DNA of 64,000 bases from Deltaproteobacteria bacterium. Its GTDB lineage: Bacteria > Myxococcota_C > UBA6777. The translations under genes and the position numbers were made by a program. The first letter of the stretch is position 1, and the number at the start of each line of letters is the position of its first letter. The notes beneath the pieces were generated by a model, which saw only the letters and a list, made by a program, of their open reading frames with translations, did not search any database and had not been told where the DNA came from. Below are positions 1 to 8,308 of this stretch, one piece after another. The stretch is from NCBI GenBank assembly GCA_006226375.1, contig SBHC01000077.1, forward strand, positions 1-64,000, given 5' to 3'.

Positions 1-170
1 CTTTCCTCTCTTCCCATTGCTCTCTTTTCAGAGTAGAATGCACTTCATTTTCTTGAGCGTTCTTTGGGTGAGCCTTTTCGTCGAAAGTGTCATTCCCTGA
101 AGAGAAATTCGATCATCTTTGCGAAGCTTGCTTGGTAAGAAGAATGTTCATTTGCAAAAAGGAGCAGAGT

Positions 171-1070
171 ATGTGCAAGAAACGGCGGTGGACCAGTGTC
201 TCATTGATGCTTGTTCTCTCGGTAGCTCTTAGCGGTTGTATGTGGAAGAAGGACCACGTCAAGATCGTGAACGGCTTGAAGGGTGAAATCAACAAGTTGC
301 AGAAGAACAACGATGACTTGCAGGCCAAGCTCACCCTGACGGAAAAGAATTGGGGTGCTACAAAGAAAGAGCTGGCTGAAGAGCAAGAGAAGAACAAGAA
401 GATGATGGCACTTAAGCAAAGGCTTGAGTCCCAAATTGCTGCTTTGACAGAGTCCAAAGAACGTTGCCTGGAGAGCGTAAAAGCTCTCTCTGCTAAGCGT
501 GGTGAGTTGGGCCAGAAGCTGCGCAATGCCATTGAGCAGATTGAACGCCTGCAGGCTATCGCGAAGAAGCGGAAGGCTCTCTTCGATCGTTTGCGTGCTT
601 CCTTGCAAAACATGGTTCGTGCTGGAAAGCTTAAAATTGTGATGCGCAACGGTATGTTTGTTGTCGCACTCTCTGAAAACATTCTCTTCGCGTCGGGTCG
701 GGCTCGGGTGAAGAAAGCAGGGAAAGAAGCGATCGAAGAAGTCACTGGCCTGCTTAAGTCGACCAATCGACGTTGGCAGGTAACGGGCCACACCGACGAT
801 CGTGGAAATCCCTCCTTCAACTGGTCATTGTCCGCCCGTCGTGCGATGGCCGTTCTGGAAGTCATGCTCAAGGCAGGCATGCCCGCCAAGTTGATCTCTG
901 GAGCAGGCTTTGGTCAGTACCAACCGGCTGCGCCCAACGACTCCCGTGAAAATCGTGCGCTCAATCGTCGCACCGAGATCGTGCTTGTGCCGAACCTGGC
1001 GCAGCTGAACCTGGCTGCCAATCCGTCGCCGTTCTGGATCTGCAAAGACAAAGCTCTGGCGATGCGCTAA
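171..1070 (+). CDS. OmpA-family peptidoglycan-associated lipoprotein with coiled coil
   Basis: A 299-aa protein. It starts with a basic, hydrophobic signal ending in the lipobox LSGC (Cys23), so it is probably a lipoprotein. Residues about 30-160 are Lys/Glu/Gln-rich and predicted coiled coil. Residues about 165-290 form an OmpA C-terminal domain, with the segment FASGRARVKKAG, the core TGHTDDRG and the closing NRRTEIVLVP, which binds peptidoglycan in this family. The ATG at 171 is preferred over an upstream in-frame start at 87 because it follows AAGGAGC and begins the signal peptide. The likely role is tethering the outer membrane to the cell wall; the coiled coil would act as a spacer. No operon partner is obvious, since the next gene starts about 190 bp downstream with its own promoter-like sequence. 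Confidence 0.88.
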   Translation: MCKKRRWTSVSLMLVLSVALSGCMWKKDHVKIVNGLKGEINKLQKNNDDLQAKLTLTEKNWGATKKELAEEQEKNKKMMALKQRLESQIAALTESKERCLESVKALSAKRGELGQKLRNAIEQIERLQAIAKKRKALFDRLRASLQNMVRAGKLKIVMRNGMFVVALSENILFASGRARVKKAGKEAIEEVTGLLKSTNRRWQVTGHTDDRGNPSFNWSLSARRAMAVLEVMLKAGMPAKLISGAGFGQYQPAAPNDSRENRALNRRTEIVLVPNLAQLNLAANPSPFWICKDKALAMR

Positions 1071-1148
1071 GCCTCCTGCGTTCTTCCTCCCCCTCCTTGA
1101 TTCTCCTCTTTGCAATCTCCCCATGTTTCTTTTCAACTCTGTCGGACT

Positions 1149-1176
1149 TTGACAGAGATGGGTGCTAGTGTATCGT
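1149..1176 (+). promoter_or_regulatory. sigma70-type promoter for the MutM-like gene
   Basis: TTGACA at 1149-1154 and TATCGT at 1171-1176 are separated by 16 bp and lie about 85 bp upstream of the glycosylase start. The -35 overlaps a 7-bp inverted repeat (CTCTGTC/GACAGAG, 1137-1157) that could be an operator. Confidence 0.45.
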
Positions 1177-1260
1177 TGGTACTCACCGATGAAACCTACA
1201 TTCACCCAACTCTCTTGTTGGTTATCATTTCACCACTTCAATCCAGAAAGAGGAGCTAAC

Positions 1261-2103
1261 ATGCCTGAGTTTCCCGAAGTAAACGTTCAAGTTCGTTACC
1301 TGCGTGAGCGGATCGTTGGATGGACCCTTACTGACTGTGGTTGGAAAGGAAAGTCACATCTCAAAGGGCTGGAAGACAGCGAGAAAGATGCTGCTTGTGC
1401 GATGCTCGCCGATGGCAACGTGATTGAAGATGTCACCCAACGTGGCAAGCAGGTGATCTTTCGGATGCGGCGAGGTCTTGTGACATCGCACTTGATGTTT
1501 AAGGGGCGTTGGAGCGTGGAGGGAGACCCGTTTCTGTCCAATTACAAGAGACACCGGAAGGAACCAAATGAAAAGCACAACACCTTCTGGATGACAAACC
1601 AACAAGGACAAACCTTGTTCTTTAATGACCCGGACTACCGGGGTCATGTGTTGGTCTTTCCTGACATTCAAAACCCTGCAGATGCTGAACACCTCGCCAA
1701 ACTTGGACCGGAAGTTTTGGCTTTGCCTGAAATGGATCCAGCCTTTGCAGCACCCTGGTCCTTGGAGGACTTTCAAGACAAAGCGGGTCGCAGCCGACAA
1801 GCGATTAAGGTGTTTTTGTTGGATCAAAAGCGTCAGTCAGGGATTGGCAATGTGTATGTCTGTGAGGCTCTTTATGAAACGGGGATTGACCCGAACAGGC
1901 CGGCGAATTCGTTGTCTGGGGATGAACTGGCAGCGATCTTTGAATCCTCACGAACGATGATTCAGAAGGCCATCGATACAGACCTGGATTACGACCAGAT
2001 ACTCAATATCTATGGCAAGTCAGAGGACCCAAAGGGCAATCCTGTCTCCAAGGACAAAGTGGGTGGGCGTGATACCTACTGGGTCCCGGCTGTGCAAAAG
2101 TAA
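1261..2103 (+). CDS. Fpg/Nei-family DNA glycosylase with zinc-less finger
   Basis: A 280-aa member of the formamidopyrimidine-DNA glycosylase (MutM/Nei) family, which excises oxidised bases and cuts the abasic strand. The start at 1261 gives the obligatory N-terminus after Met removal, Pro-Glu (MPEFPEV), and follows AAGAGGAG. Other family marks are the beta-hairpin lysine (RGKQ), SHLMFKG, NDPDYRG and the helix-two-turn-helix signature GIGNVYVCEALY. The C-terminal finger keeps the length and the GRDTYW arginine but has none of the four zinc cysteines of E. coli MutM, so it is a zinc-less finger. The void-filling Arg/Phe of E. coli (DPRRFG) is replaced by DPDYRG. Exact substrate preference cannot be read from the sequence, so no symbol is given. 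Confidence 0.85.
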   Translation: MPEFPEVNVQVRYLRERIVGWTLTDCGWKGKSHLKGLEDSEKDAACAMLADGNVIEDVTQRGKQVIFRMRRGLVTSHLMFKGRWSVEGDPFLSNYKRHRKEPNEKHNTFWMTNQQGQTLFFNDPDYRGHVLVFPDIQNPADAEHLAKLGPEVLALPEMDPAFAAPWSLEDFQDKAGRSRQAIKVFLLDQKRQSGIGNVYVCEALYETGIDPNRPANSLSGDELAAIFESSRTMIQKAIDTDLDYDQILNIYGKSEDPKGNPVSKDKVGGRDTYWVPAVQK

Positions 2104-2158
2104 TCCCCCTCCGCACCCGCTTCCCTTCTCCTTCCAAGTTCTTACCCTGTTCAACTCT

Positions 2159-4312
2159 TTATGCCAGCACTGACTTGTTCGTTTGGAACTGATCACTGGA
2201 CCAAAGCCAAGCGAGCGTCGTCATTCCAAAGAAGTGGGCGATGGACATAAACACAAACACATAGTCAGGCCAGAAGATGGCGCTGCAGAAGGACAATACG
2301 TACAGGCCTGCGGCGTGAAACAACATTCTATCGTAGAAGATCGCGAGCACCCCAATGAACAAGAAGAAGATCACAAACTCAAGGATGACTGTTTTGGGGA
2401 AGGGGATCTCTAAGGTCAGCACCGCAACACGCTGAATGAAGAATACGATCACCAACAACCCAAGGAGCTTCATGATTCTTCGGTTGGCTTCGTTCCGCAG
2501 GAGGGAGCGATGGCCGAACAAGGTCGCCAGAATCAGAATGCCTCCAAACATGGAATTCATGATGAGGAAGTCTGTATGGTCGGGCTTGTACCACTTCATG
2601 GTTTGGCCAAAGTGCATCAACAAAGGAAGCACACCCCATATAAGTCCCAGGGCAGCGACGACGAGGCGACGAGGAGTGGCTCCGACTCGTAAGTCGGTCT
2701 CGTAGGCCAACCGCTCCAAGGTCTTGACATGCTCTTGTTTCTTTTGAAGCTTGCTTTGGAGGAGCTGCAATTCTTCCTGAAGTTCGGGCCTTGGAGAGGG
2801 AAGCTCGGAGAGCCAGCGAGCGGCGGACTTGAGGTTCTCATGCTCCATTTCGTAGCGGAACATAAGTTCCAAGAGCTCCTGAAGGGCGTCCTGGGCTTCC
2901 AGGTTCTTGTCCCATATCTCCAAGGCGTGCTGGAGTCCAAACTGACACCGACCAAATTGGTTGTAGAGTTCTTGTTCCTCTTCTTCGCTCTCTGTTCCAG
3001 ACGTTAATCGAGCGCGAAACGTGTGAAGTGTCTGCTTTGCGCGTGTGCTGAGGTTCAAAGATTCCTGGTGACGAAGATAGTTTTGAAGGGCGGCGCGAAA
3101 CTCTTGTACGTTTTGGTAGCGCTCGGAGGGTTCGGGGTGCATCGCTTTGTGACAGATATCTACAAGCAGCTGAGGGACCGAGTCATCGTACTCTTGTGGC
3201 TCTGAGCGGTAGATGCTGAACAACGACTCCATCATCGTCGGGCGTGCGTGGGGTGGAACTCCTGTGAGGATCTCATGCAAGATGGCGCCCAGCAGGTAGA
3301 TGTCGGAGGTGGGGCCGAGCAGGTCGTTGTGCCCACGAGCCATTTCTGGAGCCATGTAGGCTGGGGTTCCCGCGATCCCATCGGTTTCTTGGGCGAGGGG
3401 CATTCGGCCTCGGTCTTCTTCCCGGAGGCTCACGGCGATGCCCCAGTCCAACACATAGACCTCGCCAAATCCACCAACCATCACATTCTCAGGTTTGAGG
3501 TCTCGGTGGATGATGCCTTTGTTGTGAGCAAAATGGATGGCGTTGCAAACTTGCAGTAAGGTCCTGATATGCCAGTTGGTTGAGGCTTCTGTCGCGCCGT
3601 CGTCGTTGGGTGGGCTGGCTTTTCCTTCCAAAATATCAATCCAAGGCACCCCTTCGATACGTTTCATTACCAACATGGGCTGACCGGCTCGATCTTTTCC
3701 GAGCTGGTAAACCGGGACGATGTTGGGGTGTTCCAGTAGACCTGTCAACCAAGACTCTTGGAGGAGTCTGGCCGAGGTCTCCTCAGCATTCTCTCCCGGC
3801 AGCGCCATTTTTACAACGACTTCACGTCGAAGGGAGACTTGATCGGCCACATAGATTTGGCCCATTCCACCTTCGGCCAGTTTGTGTTGGAGAGCAAGCT
3901 CCGAGATGTCCGTTTCTTTGGAGTCTTCCGCAACTCGTAGCTCAGGAAGCTGCGCGGTTGTCGGTCGATCCTGGCTTGAGAGTTGCTGCTTTCGCCGGAT
4001 GGTTGATGTTTGTTTGATGTTTTCGGAGCGATCGTTGTCCTCAAGCAACGGAGCCCACATCTCTTTGAGGTCGTCAAAGGTGTGAGCTTTGGCTGGGGAA
4101 GCGTTGCCTTTGAGTTGACGGGTGCTCGTGTCTGGCGTCTCACCTGAAGCTTTCTTGAGCTGGCGAGTGCTTGTGTCCGACTTGTGTGGTGGTTCTTTCT
4201 TTAACTGTCGAGTTTGCATCGATGCCGAGTTTGGAGAACCAGTTGATCGCAGCTCTTCCAACTCTTGATCGTCGCCATCCGTCGAGAACAACGTATGCTT
4301 GGGTGATTTCAT
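2159..4312 (-). CDS. membrane Ser/Thr protein kinase (PknB-like) with DWG motif
   Basis: A 717-aa bacterial Hanks-type kinase. The order is: a disordered N-terminus with three exact 15-residue repeats (TRQLK at 34, 49 and 64), a kinase domain from about 140 to 400, a helical region of about 420-540, then four or five membrane helices in the last 150 residues. Kinase motifs are the Gly-rich loop EGGMGQIYVA, Lys168, HRDLKPEN at 269 and TPAYMAPE. The magnesium-binding DFG is DWG (289-291), a variant seen in other bacterial kinases, so activity is expected. The ATG at 4312 has AAGGAGT 13 bp upstream; the 27 codons before it look like upstream sequence. The C-terminal helices are odd, since most PknB-type kinases have one TM followed by an extracellular sensor. 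The PP2C phosphatase at 55.7 kb is a possible antagonist. Confidence 0.9.
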   Translation of the reverse strand: MKSPKHTLFSTDGDDQELEELRSTGSPNSASMQTRQLKKEPPHKSDTSTRQLKKASGETPDTSTRQLKGNASPAKAHTFDDLKEMWAPLLEDNDRSENIKQTSTIRRKQQLSSQDRPTTAQLPELRVAEDSKETDISELALQHKLAEGGMGQIYVADQVSLRREVVVKMALPGENAEETSARLLQESWLTGLLEHPNIVPVYQLGKDRAGQPMLVMKRIEGVPWIDILEGKASPPNDDGATEASTNWHIRTLLQVCNAIHFAHNKGIIHRDLKPENVMVGGFGEVYVLDWGIAVSLREEDRGRMPLAQETDGIAGTPAYMAPEMARGHNDLLGPTSDIYLLGAILHEILTGVPPHARPTMMESLFSIYRSEPQEYDDSVPQLLVDICHKAMHPEPSERYQNVQEFRAALQNYLRHQESLNLSTRAKQTLHTFRARLTSGTESEEEEQELYNQFGRCQFGLQHALEIWDKNLEAQDALQELLELMFRYEMEHENLKSAARWLSELPSPRPELQEELQLLQSKLQKKQEHVKTLERLAYETDLRVGATPRRLVVAALGLIWGVLPLLMHFGQTMKWYKPDHTDFLIMNSMFGGILILATLFGHRSLLRNEANRRIMKLLGLLVIVFFIQRVAVLTLEIPFPKTVILEFVIFFLFIGVLAIFYDRMLFHAAGLYVLSFCSAIFWPDYVFVFMSIAHFFGMTTLAWLWSSDQFQTNKSVLA

Positions 4313-4541
4313 CAATTCTGTTCGACTCCTTAAGCGCTGCGACTGTCTTCCCAAAAACGTAGGGTCAATTGGAACAATCCTACTGTACCACAATCTTACT
4401 TCGGCAAGGTTGCTCGTTGGTTTGGGCTTCCCTACTTTGAACAGGAAGGTTTGGGTCTTTCTTCCTTGTTCCTTCTGTGGCTTGTTTCAGCACAGCTTTC
4501 TGCTGTGGGGCTTGGAAGTGTTTGTTGTTTGGGAGGTTTGT

Positions 4542-5108
4542 ATGAAGAGGCTATGGATTGGCGCGGTGGTTTTGTTTCTGTGGGGGGGAGTCGGGGCAAC
4601 AACAGCAAGTGCTCATGAGTCTTCTGAGTCGTTGTGGAAGTCTCAAGTGTTACGAGGCGGGTTTCATTTTCATGCATCGTTTGGGGTGGGAGGAGGTCCA
4701 ACAAGTCTGGGGCTGTTCCACACCATGGAGATAGGACACACGTTCAAGGATGCAGGTTTTGCGACGGGTTGGACCCTGGCCTACGATCATGTGTTCTTGC
4801 TCAGCCCCCAACAGTTCCGTCCGGAAGGAGCGGCGGATATGTTTGGGGGTCACTTCCTTCTCCTCAAGATACCGCTTGGACTCCCTCACATCGTGGGGAA
4901 GATCGCTGTCGGTCTTGGAGAATCAGTCGACCTGACCGAGGGCTTTGTTCCCTACTTTGGGTTTGGCTGGCATTATGGCCTTGATTTCCACTTCCCCGCG
5001 ACATCCCGTTCGGGCGTTACCATCGGGCTCAACGGAGTGCACTCCATCACGGGTCAACACGGTCATCTGTTCGGCTTTGGCTTAACGGTGGGGTATACGT
5101 GGTTCTAA
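4542..5108 (+). CDS. small envelope protein, beta-barrel-like
   Basis: A 188-aa protein with a signal peptide of about 24 residues ending in TASA. The mature part is rich in Gly, Phe and His, with alternating hydrophobic stretches and a C-terminal aromatic residue (GYTWF), which is typical of small outer-membrane beta-barrels. The start follows GGGAGG. I do not recognise a named family. The gene is convergent with ddl, with only 17 bp between the stops, and divergent from the kinase. Confidence 0.7.
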   Translation: MKRLWIGAVVLFLWGGVGATTASAHESSESLWKSQVLRGGFHFHASFGVGGGPTSLGLFHTMEIGHTFKDAGFATGWTLAYDHVFLLSPQQFRPEGAADMFGGHFLLLKIPLGLPHIVGKIAVGLGESVDLTEGFVPYFGFGWHYGLDFHFPATSRSGVTIGLNGVHSITGQHGHLFGFGLTVGYTWF

Positions 5109-5125
5109 GTGGGCTTGGCGAACGA

Positions 5126-6235
5126 CTAGAAGAAGCTGGTGGAGAGTTCGTTTTGTCGTTGAAAGCGGGCAAGGGCGAATTCGATCAAACGATCCAGCAG
5201 CTGACTGTACGGAAGACCGCTGACTTCCCAAAGCTTGGGGTACATGCTGATGGCTGTAAAGCCTGGAAGCGTGTTCACTTCATTCACCAGGAACGTTCCG
5301 TCCGACTCCCGAAGGAACACGTCCACCCGTGACATCCCTTCCAGGTTGAGGGTTTGGTATGTGCGAATGGCGAGCTCTTGTCCTGCCTTGATTTGCTCTT
5401 CTGTCATCTCGGCTGGAATGGCCAACACCGCTCCATCCTCATCCAGGTACTTGGCCTCGTACGAATAGAAATCAACTTGGGGGATGACTTCGCCAAAGGT
5501 CGATGCTTCGGGCGTTTCGTTCCCAAGCACAGAACATTCCAACTCTCGACCGACAATGGCTTCTTCAATCAAGAGCTTCACGTCGAACTTGAAGGCATCG
5601 TCCAGAGCAACCTCAAAGCTCGCAGCGTCCGTGACTTTGTGTACGCCGACGGAAGAACCTGCGTTGGCCGGTTTGACAAAACATGGGAGACCCAGCGTCT
5701 CGACCACTTTGCCGAACGAGATCGCGTCGCGTTGGTGTCGCCATACGGTAAGGAAGTTGGCGTTGGGAATGCCGGCGTCACGGAGCAATCGCTTGGCAAC
5801 GTCCTTGTCCATACCGACGGAGGAGCCGAGAACATCAGCGCCCACGTACGGGAGGCGGGCGATCTCCAAGAGTCCTTGCATGGTCCCATCTTCTGCGTTG
5901 GTTCCGTGAAGGACGGGAAAGATAACATCCAACTCGATGGGTTGCGGCGGAGATGTGAGGCGCAGCAGCTGACCTTGTTCACGGCCAGGAACCACGGCGA
6001 CGGCCTGGTCAGGGCTGGGTGCCGGCAACGCAACGGTTTTGGGATCGTCGGAGAGGTCTTGGAGCATCTCATTGGGATACCAGAACCACTCCCCTTGTTT
6101 GTTGAGCCCCAACAAGGTGATGTCGTACTTGTCTTTGTCGAGGGCCAATACCACATTCTTGGCGGAACGAAGGGAGACCTCATGCTCGGCTGAACGACCT
6201 CCCATCAATACACCCACACGAAGTTTTTCACTCAT
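5126..6235 (-). CDS. ddl: D-alanine--D-alanine ligase
   Basis: A 369-aa ATP-grasp enzyme that joins two D-alanines for peptidoglycan precursor synthesis in the cytoplasm. Family motifs are GGRSAEHEVSL near the N-terminus, HGTNAEDGTMQG, the ATP-grasp segment FVKPANAGSSVGV, the FYSYEAKYLD loop and the metal-binding end EVNTLPGFT. The active-site loop carries Tyr (YSYEAKY), which points to D-Ala-D-Ala rather than D-Ala-D-Lac specificity. Length is normal for the family. The start follows GAGGTG. The gene stands apart from the mur/fts cluster where ddl often lies. Confidence 0.96.
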   Translation of the reverse strand: MSEKLRVGVLMGGRSAEHEVSLRSAKNVVLALDKDKYDITLLGLNKQGEWFWYPNEMLQDLSDDPKTVALPAPSPDQAVAVVPGREQGQLLRLTSPPQPIELDVIFPVLHGTNAEDGTMQGLLEIARLPYVGADVLGSSVGMDKDVAKRLLRDAGIPNANFLTVWRHQRDAISFGKVVETLGLPCFVKPANAGSSVGVHKVTDAASFEVALDDAFKFDVKLLIEEAIVGRELECSVLGNETPEASTFGEVIPQVDFYSYEAKYLDEDGAVLAIPAEMTEEQIKAGQELAIRTYQTLNLEGMSRVDVFLRESDGTFLVNEVNTLPGFTAISMYPKLWEVSGLPYSQLLDRLIEFALARFQRQNELSTSFF

Positions 6236-6459
6236 CCATGCACCTCATTGTTTCTTCGGCGGCGCGGCTGATTCAAACGCTCGCCCTGCTTGTTGGAGAC
6301 CAACGAAATGATCTTGGGAATGATTGCGACTCGTCCCATCGTTTCATGAACATTTTGTTGGTGAGTTGGGGTTGTGGTAGGTAGTGAACCGGAGCGCAAC
6401 ACCCTCCGCCACTCTACCAAAGACTTTGAACCCACCTCAAAAAATAGGGAGACCTTTGT

Positions 6460-6927
6460 ATGACCGACGCCCAACGCCCCGCTGAAGAGGAAGACTTGAA
6501 CCCAAGGCACCGCCCCTTTGAAGACGATGAAGCCTACGAAAAGCGCAAACGAATGGCTCGTCTGGTTGCCTTCATTGGGTTGGCTGCCTTCATTGTTTGG
6601 GGAGCGTCCTGGCTGCAGCGAGCGTTCCCACACCGTGTCGAGCTTCGCTATGTGTACCGTGACGTCCCTCAAATCCACAACATCACACAGGTGGAAGCCA
6701 AAGTTCACGACGATGAAGGGACCAAAGCCCAAGTCGTCTTCTATCACAACGACCCCATCACCCATCCCGACCGATACCACCGGACCCAAAACCTCAAGCT
6801 TGCGAAGGGTTCCTACCAGGTGTCGATCGTTCTTCACTACAAAGACAACGCCCGACGAAGGTTGAACACCGTCTTGCAGGTTCGAGAAGCTGGTCGCTAC
6901 TATGTGTACCTGAAGCGAGCACGCTAG
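6460..6927 (+). CDS. single-pass membrane protein of unknown function
   Basis: A 155-aa protein with a charged cytoplasmic N-terminus of about 38 residues, one membrane helix (about 40-57) and a soluble C-terminal domain with beta-strand character (VELRYVYRDV; YQVSIVLHY). It has no signal peptidase site. The start follows AGGGAGA. It is divergent from ddl across a 224-bp gap. No family is recognised; the external domain looks like a small beta-sandwich. Confidence 0.75.
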   Translation: MTDAQRPAEEEDLNPRHRPFEDDEAYEKRKRMARLVAFIGLAAFIVWGASWLQRAFPHRVELRYVYRDVPQIHNITQVEAKVHDDEGTKAQVVFYHNDPITHPDRYHRTQNLKLAKGSYQVSIVLHYKDNARRRLNTVLQVREAGRYYVYLKRAR

Positions 6928-7174
6928 AGGTCACCTCAGCCCTCTCCACAAACCATCGATGTCATCGAACATGTACGGTCTTTCTCTGGTGATGGAGGCT
7001 TGACCCCGAGGCGTTCCAAAAAGCGTCTCGTTCAGGCTCTCTCGCTCACGATAAGGGTTTTGGAATAGACCTTGTGGATGGTTTCGTTTATACCATCGGA
7101 CAACGATAGAAGCGCAAGCTTCCTTCCACATAGAGGAGTTGAAAACGTTGAAGAATGGAAAAGTCGGCTGCAAG

Positions 7175-8263
7175 ATGAAATCGGACCGAATCGGGGTCCT
7201 GCTCGCGCAATTGGGAACTCCTGATGCGCCCACGCCCAAAGCTTTGCGGACCTACCTCAAGCAATTCTTGTGGGACCCGCGGGTGATTGAAGTCAATCGA
7301 GCGTTGTGGTGGATCATTCTCAACGGGATTATCCTCAACGTTCGACCCAAAAAGTCAGCCGCCTTGTACAGCCGCATCTGGACGGAGGAAGGTTCTCCTC
7401 TGCTTCTGATTACCCAATCGCAAGCCAACATCCTGGAAGACAACCTGCAGAAGATTGATCCTTCCGTGTCTGTGGCGTTTGGTATGCGTTATGGCTCTCC
7501 TTCCTTGGAGTCTGCCATCGACAAACTCGTTGACGAGGAGGGTTGTTCGAAGATCCTCTTGGTTCCGATGTACCCGCAGTATTCTGCACCGACCTCCGCT
7601 TCCGTGTACGACGCTGTGTTTCCTCACCTCCTCAAGCGACGATTTGTTCCAACGCTTCGTGTGGCTGAGCCTTTCTTTGCCCATGACGGTTATGTCAAGT
7701 CACAAGCCGAAGTGATCCGCGAAGCGTACGCCTCGTTCCCGGAGCGCCCAGAAAAGTTGATTCTGTCGTACCATGGAGTCCCTGAGTCCTACGTTGACAA
7801 AGGCGACCCCTATTGCTGCCAATGTACCGAATCAACGTATGCTCTACGTGATGAGTTGTCTTCGGAGTTTGAAGAAGGCGAGATTGTCCAAACCTACCAG
7901 TCCCGCTTTGGCAACGACCCCTGGCTCATCCCCTATACGGATGAAACCATCGAAGAGATGGCCAAGAGTGGCATCAAACGTATCGCCATTGCTTGTCCTG
8001 GGTTTACCGCCGACTGCCTCGAAACTCTCGACGAAATGGGCAACGAAGCCCGCGAACTGTTCGAAGAACACGGCGGCGAAGAGCTTTACCTGATCCCCTG
8101 CCTTAACACTCACCCTGCATGGATGGACGGCCTCACCGATATTGTCCAAAGCGAAATTGGCTCCTGGTTCGACACCGCCCAACGTACTGCGCAAGCCGAC
8201 TGCGCCGTCCGATGCCCTGTGGTTCAAGAGAAGAAGCGACAGAAGAAGCTGCTGGCTAGCTGA
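7175..8263 (+). CDS. hemH: ferrochelatase
   Basis: A 362-aa enzyme inserting ferrous iron into protoporphyrin IX, the last step of protohaem synthesis. Strong marks are LLAQLGTPDAPTPKALR at the N-terminus, the catalytic His in LSYHGVP (His200), the conserved Glu in DCLETLDE (Glu283) and PMYPQYS. The ATG at 7175 matches the usual family N-terminus; a TTG at 7148 with a better-placed GAGGAG would add nine residues. Cysteines cluster at YCCQC (214, 215, 217) and at 343 and 347, so an Fe-S cluster as in some other bacterial ferrochelatases is possible. No other haem gene lies nearby. Confidence 0.95.
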   Translation: MKSDRIGVLLAQLGTPDAPTPKALRTYLKQFLWDPRVIEVNRALWWIILNGIILNVRPKKSAALYSRIWTEEGSPLLLITQSQANILEDNLQKIDPSVSVAFGMRYGSPSLESAIDKLVDEEGCSKILLVPMYPQYSAPTSASVYDAVFPHLLKRRFVPTLRVAEPFFAHDGYVKSQAEVIREAYASFPERPEKLILSYHGVPESYVDKGDPYCCQCTESTYALRDELSSEFEEGEIVQTYQSRFGNDPWLIPYTDETIEEMAKSGIKRIAIACPGFTADCLETLDEMGNEARELFEEHGGEELYLIPCLNTHPAWMDGLTDIVQSEIGSWFDTAQRTAQADCAVRCPVVQEKKRQKKLLAS

Positions 8264-8308
8264 TGTCTCCCAGGTTCGGGAGCTTTCGGAGAGGGCAGGG
8301 GGGAAGCG

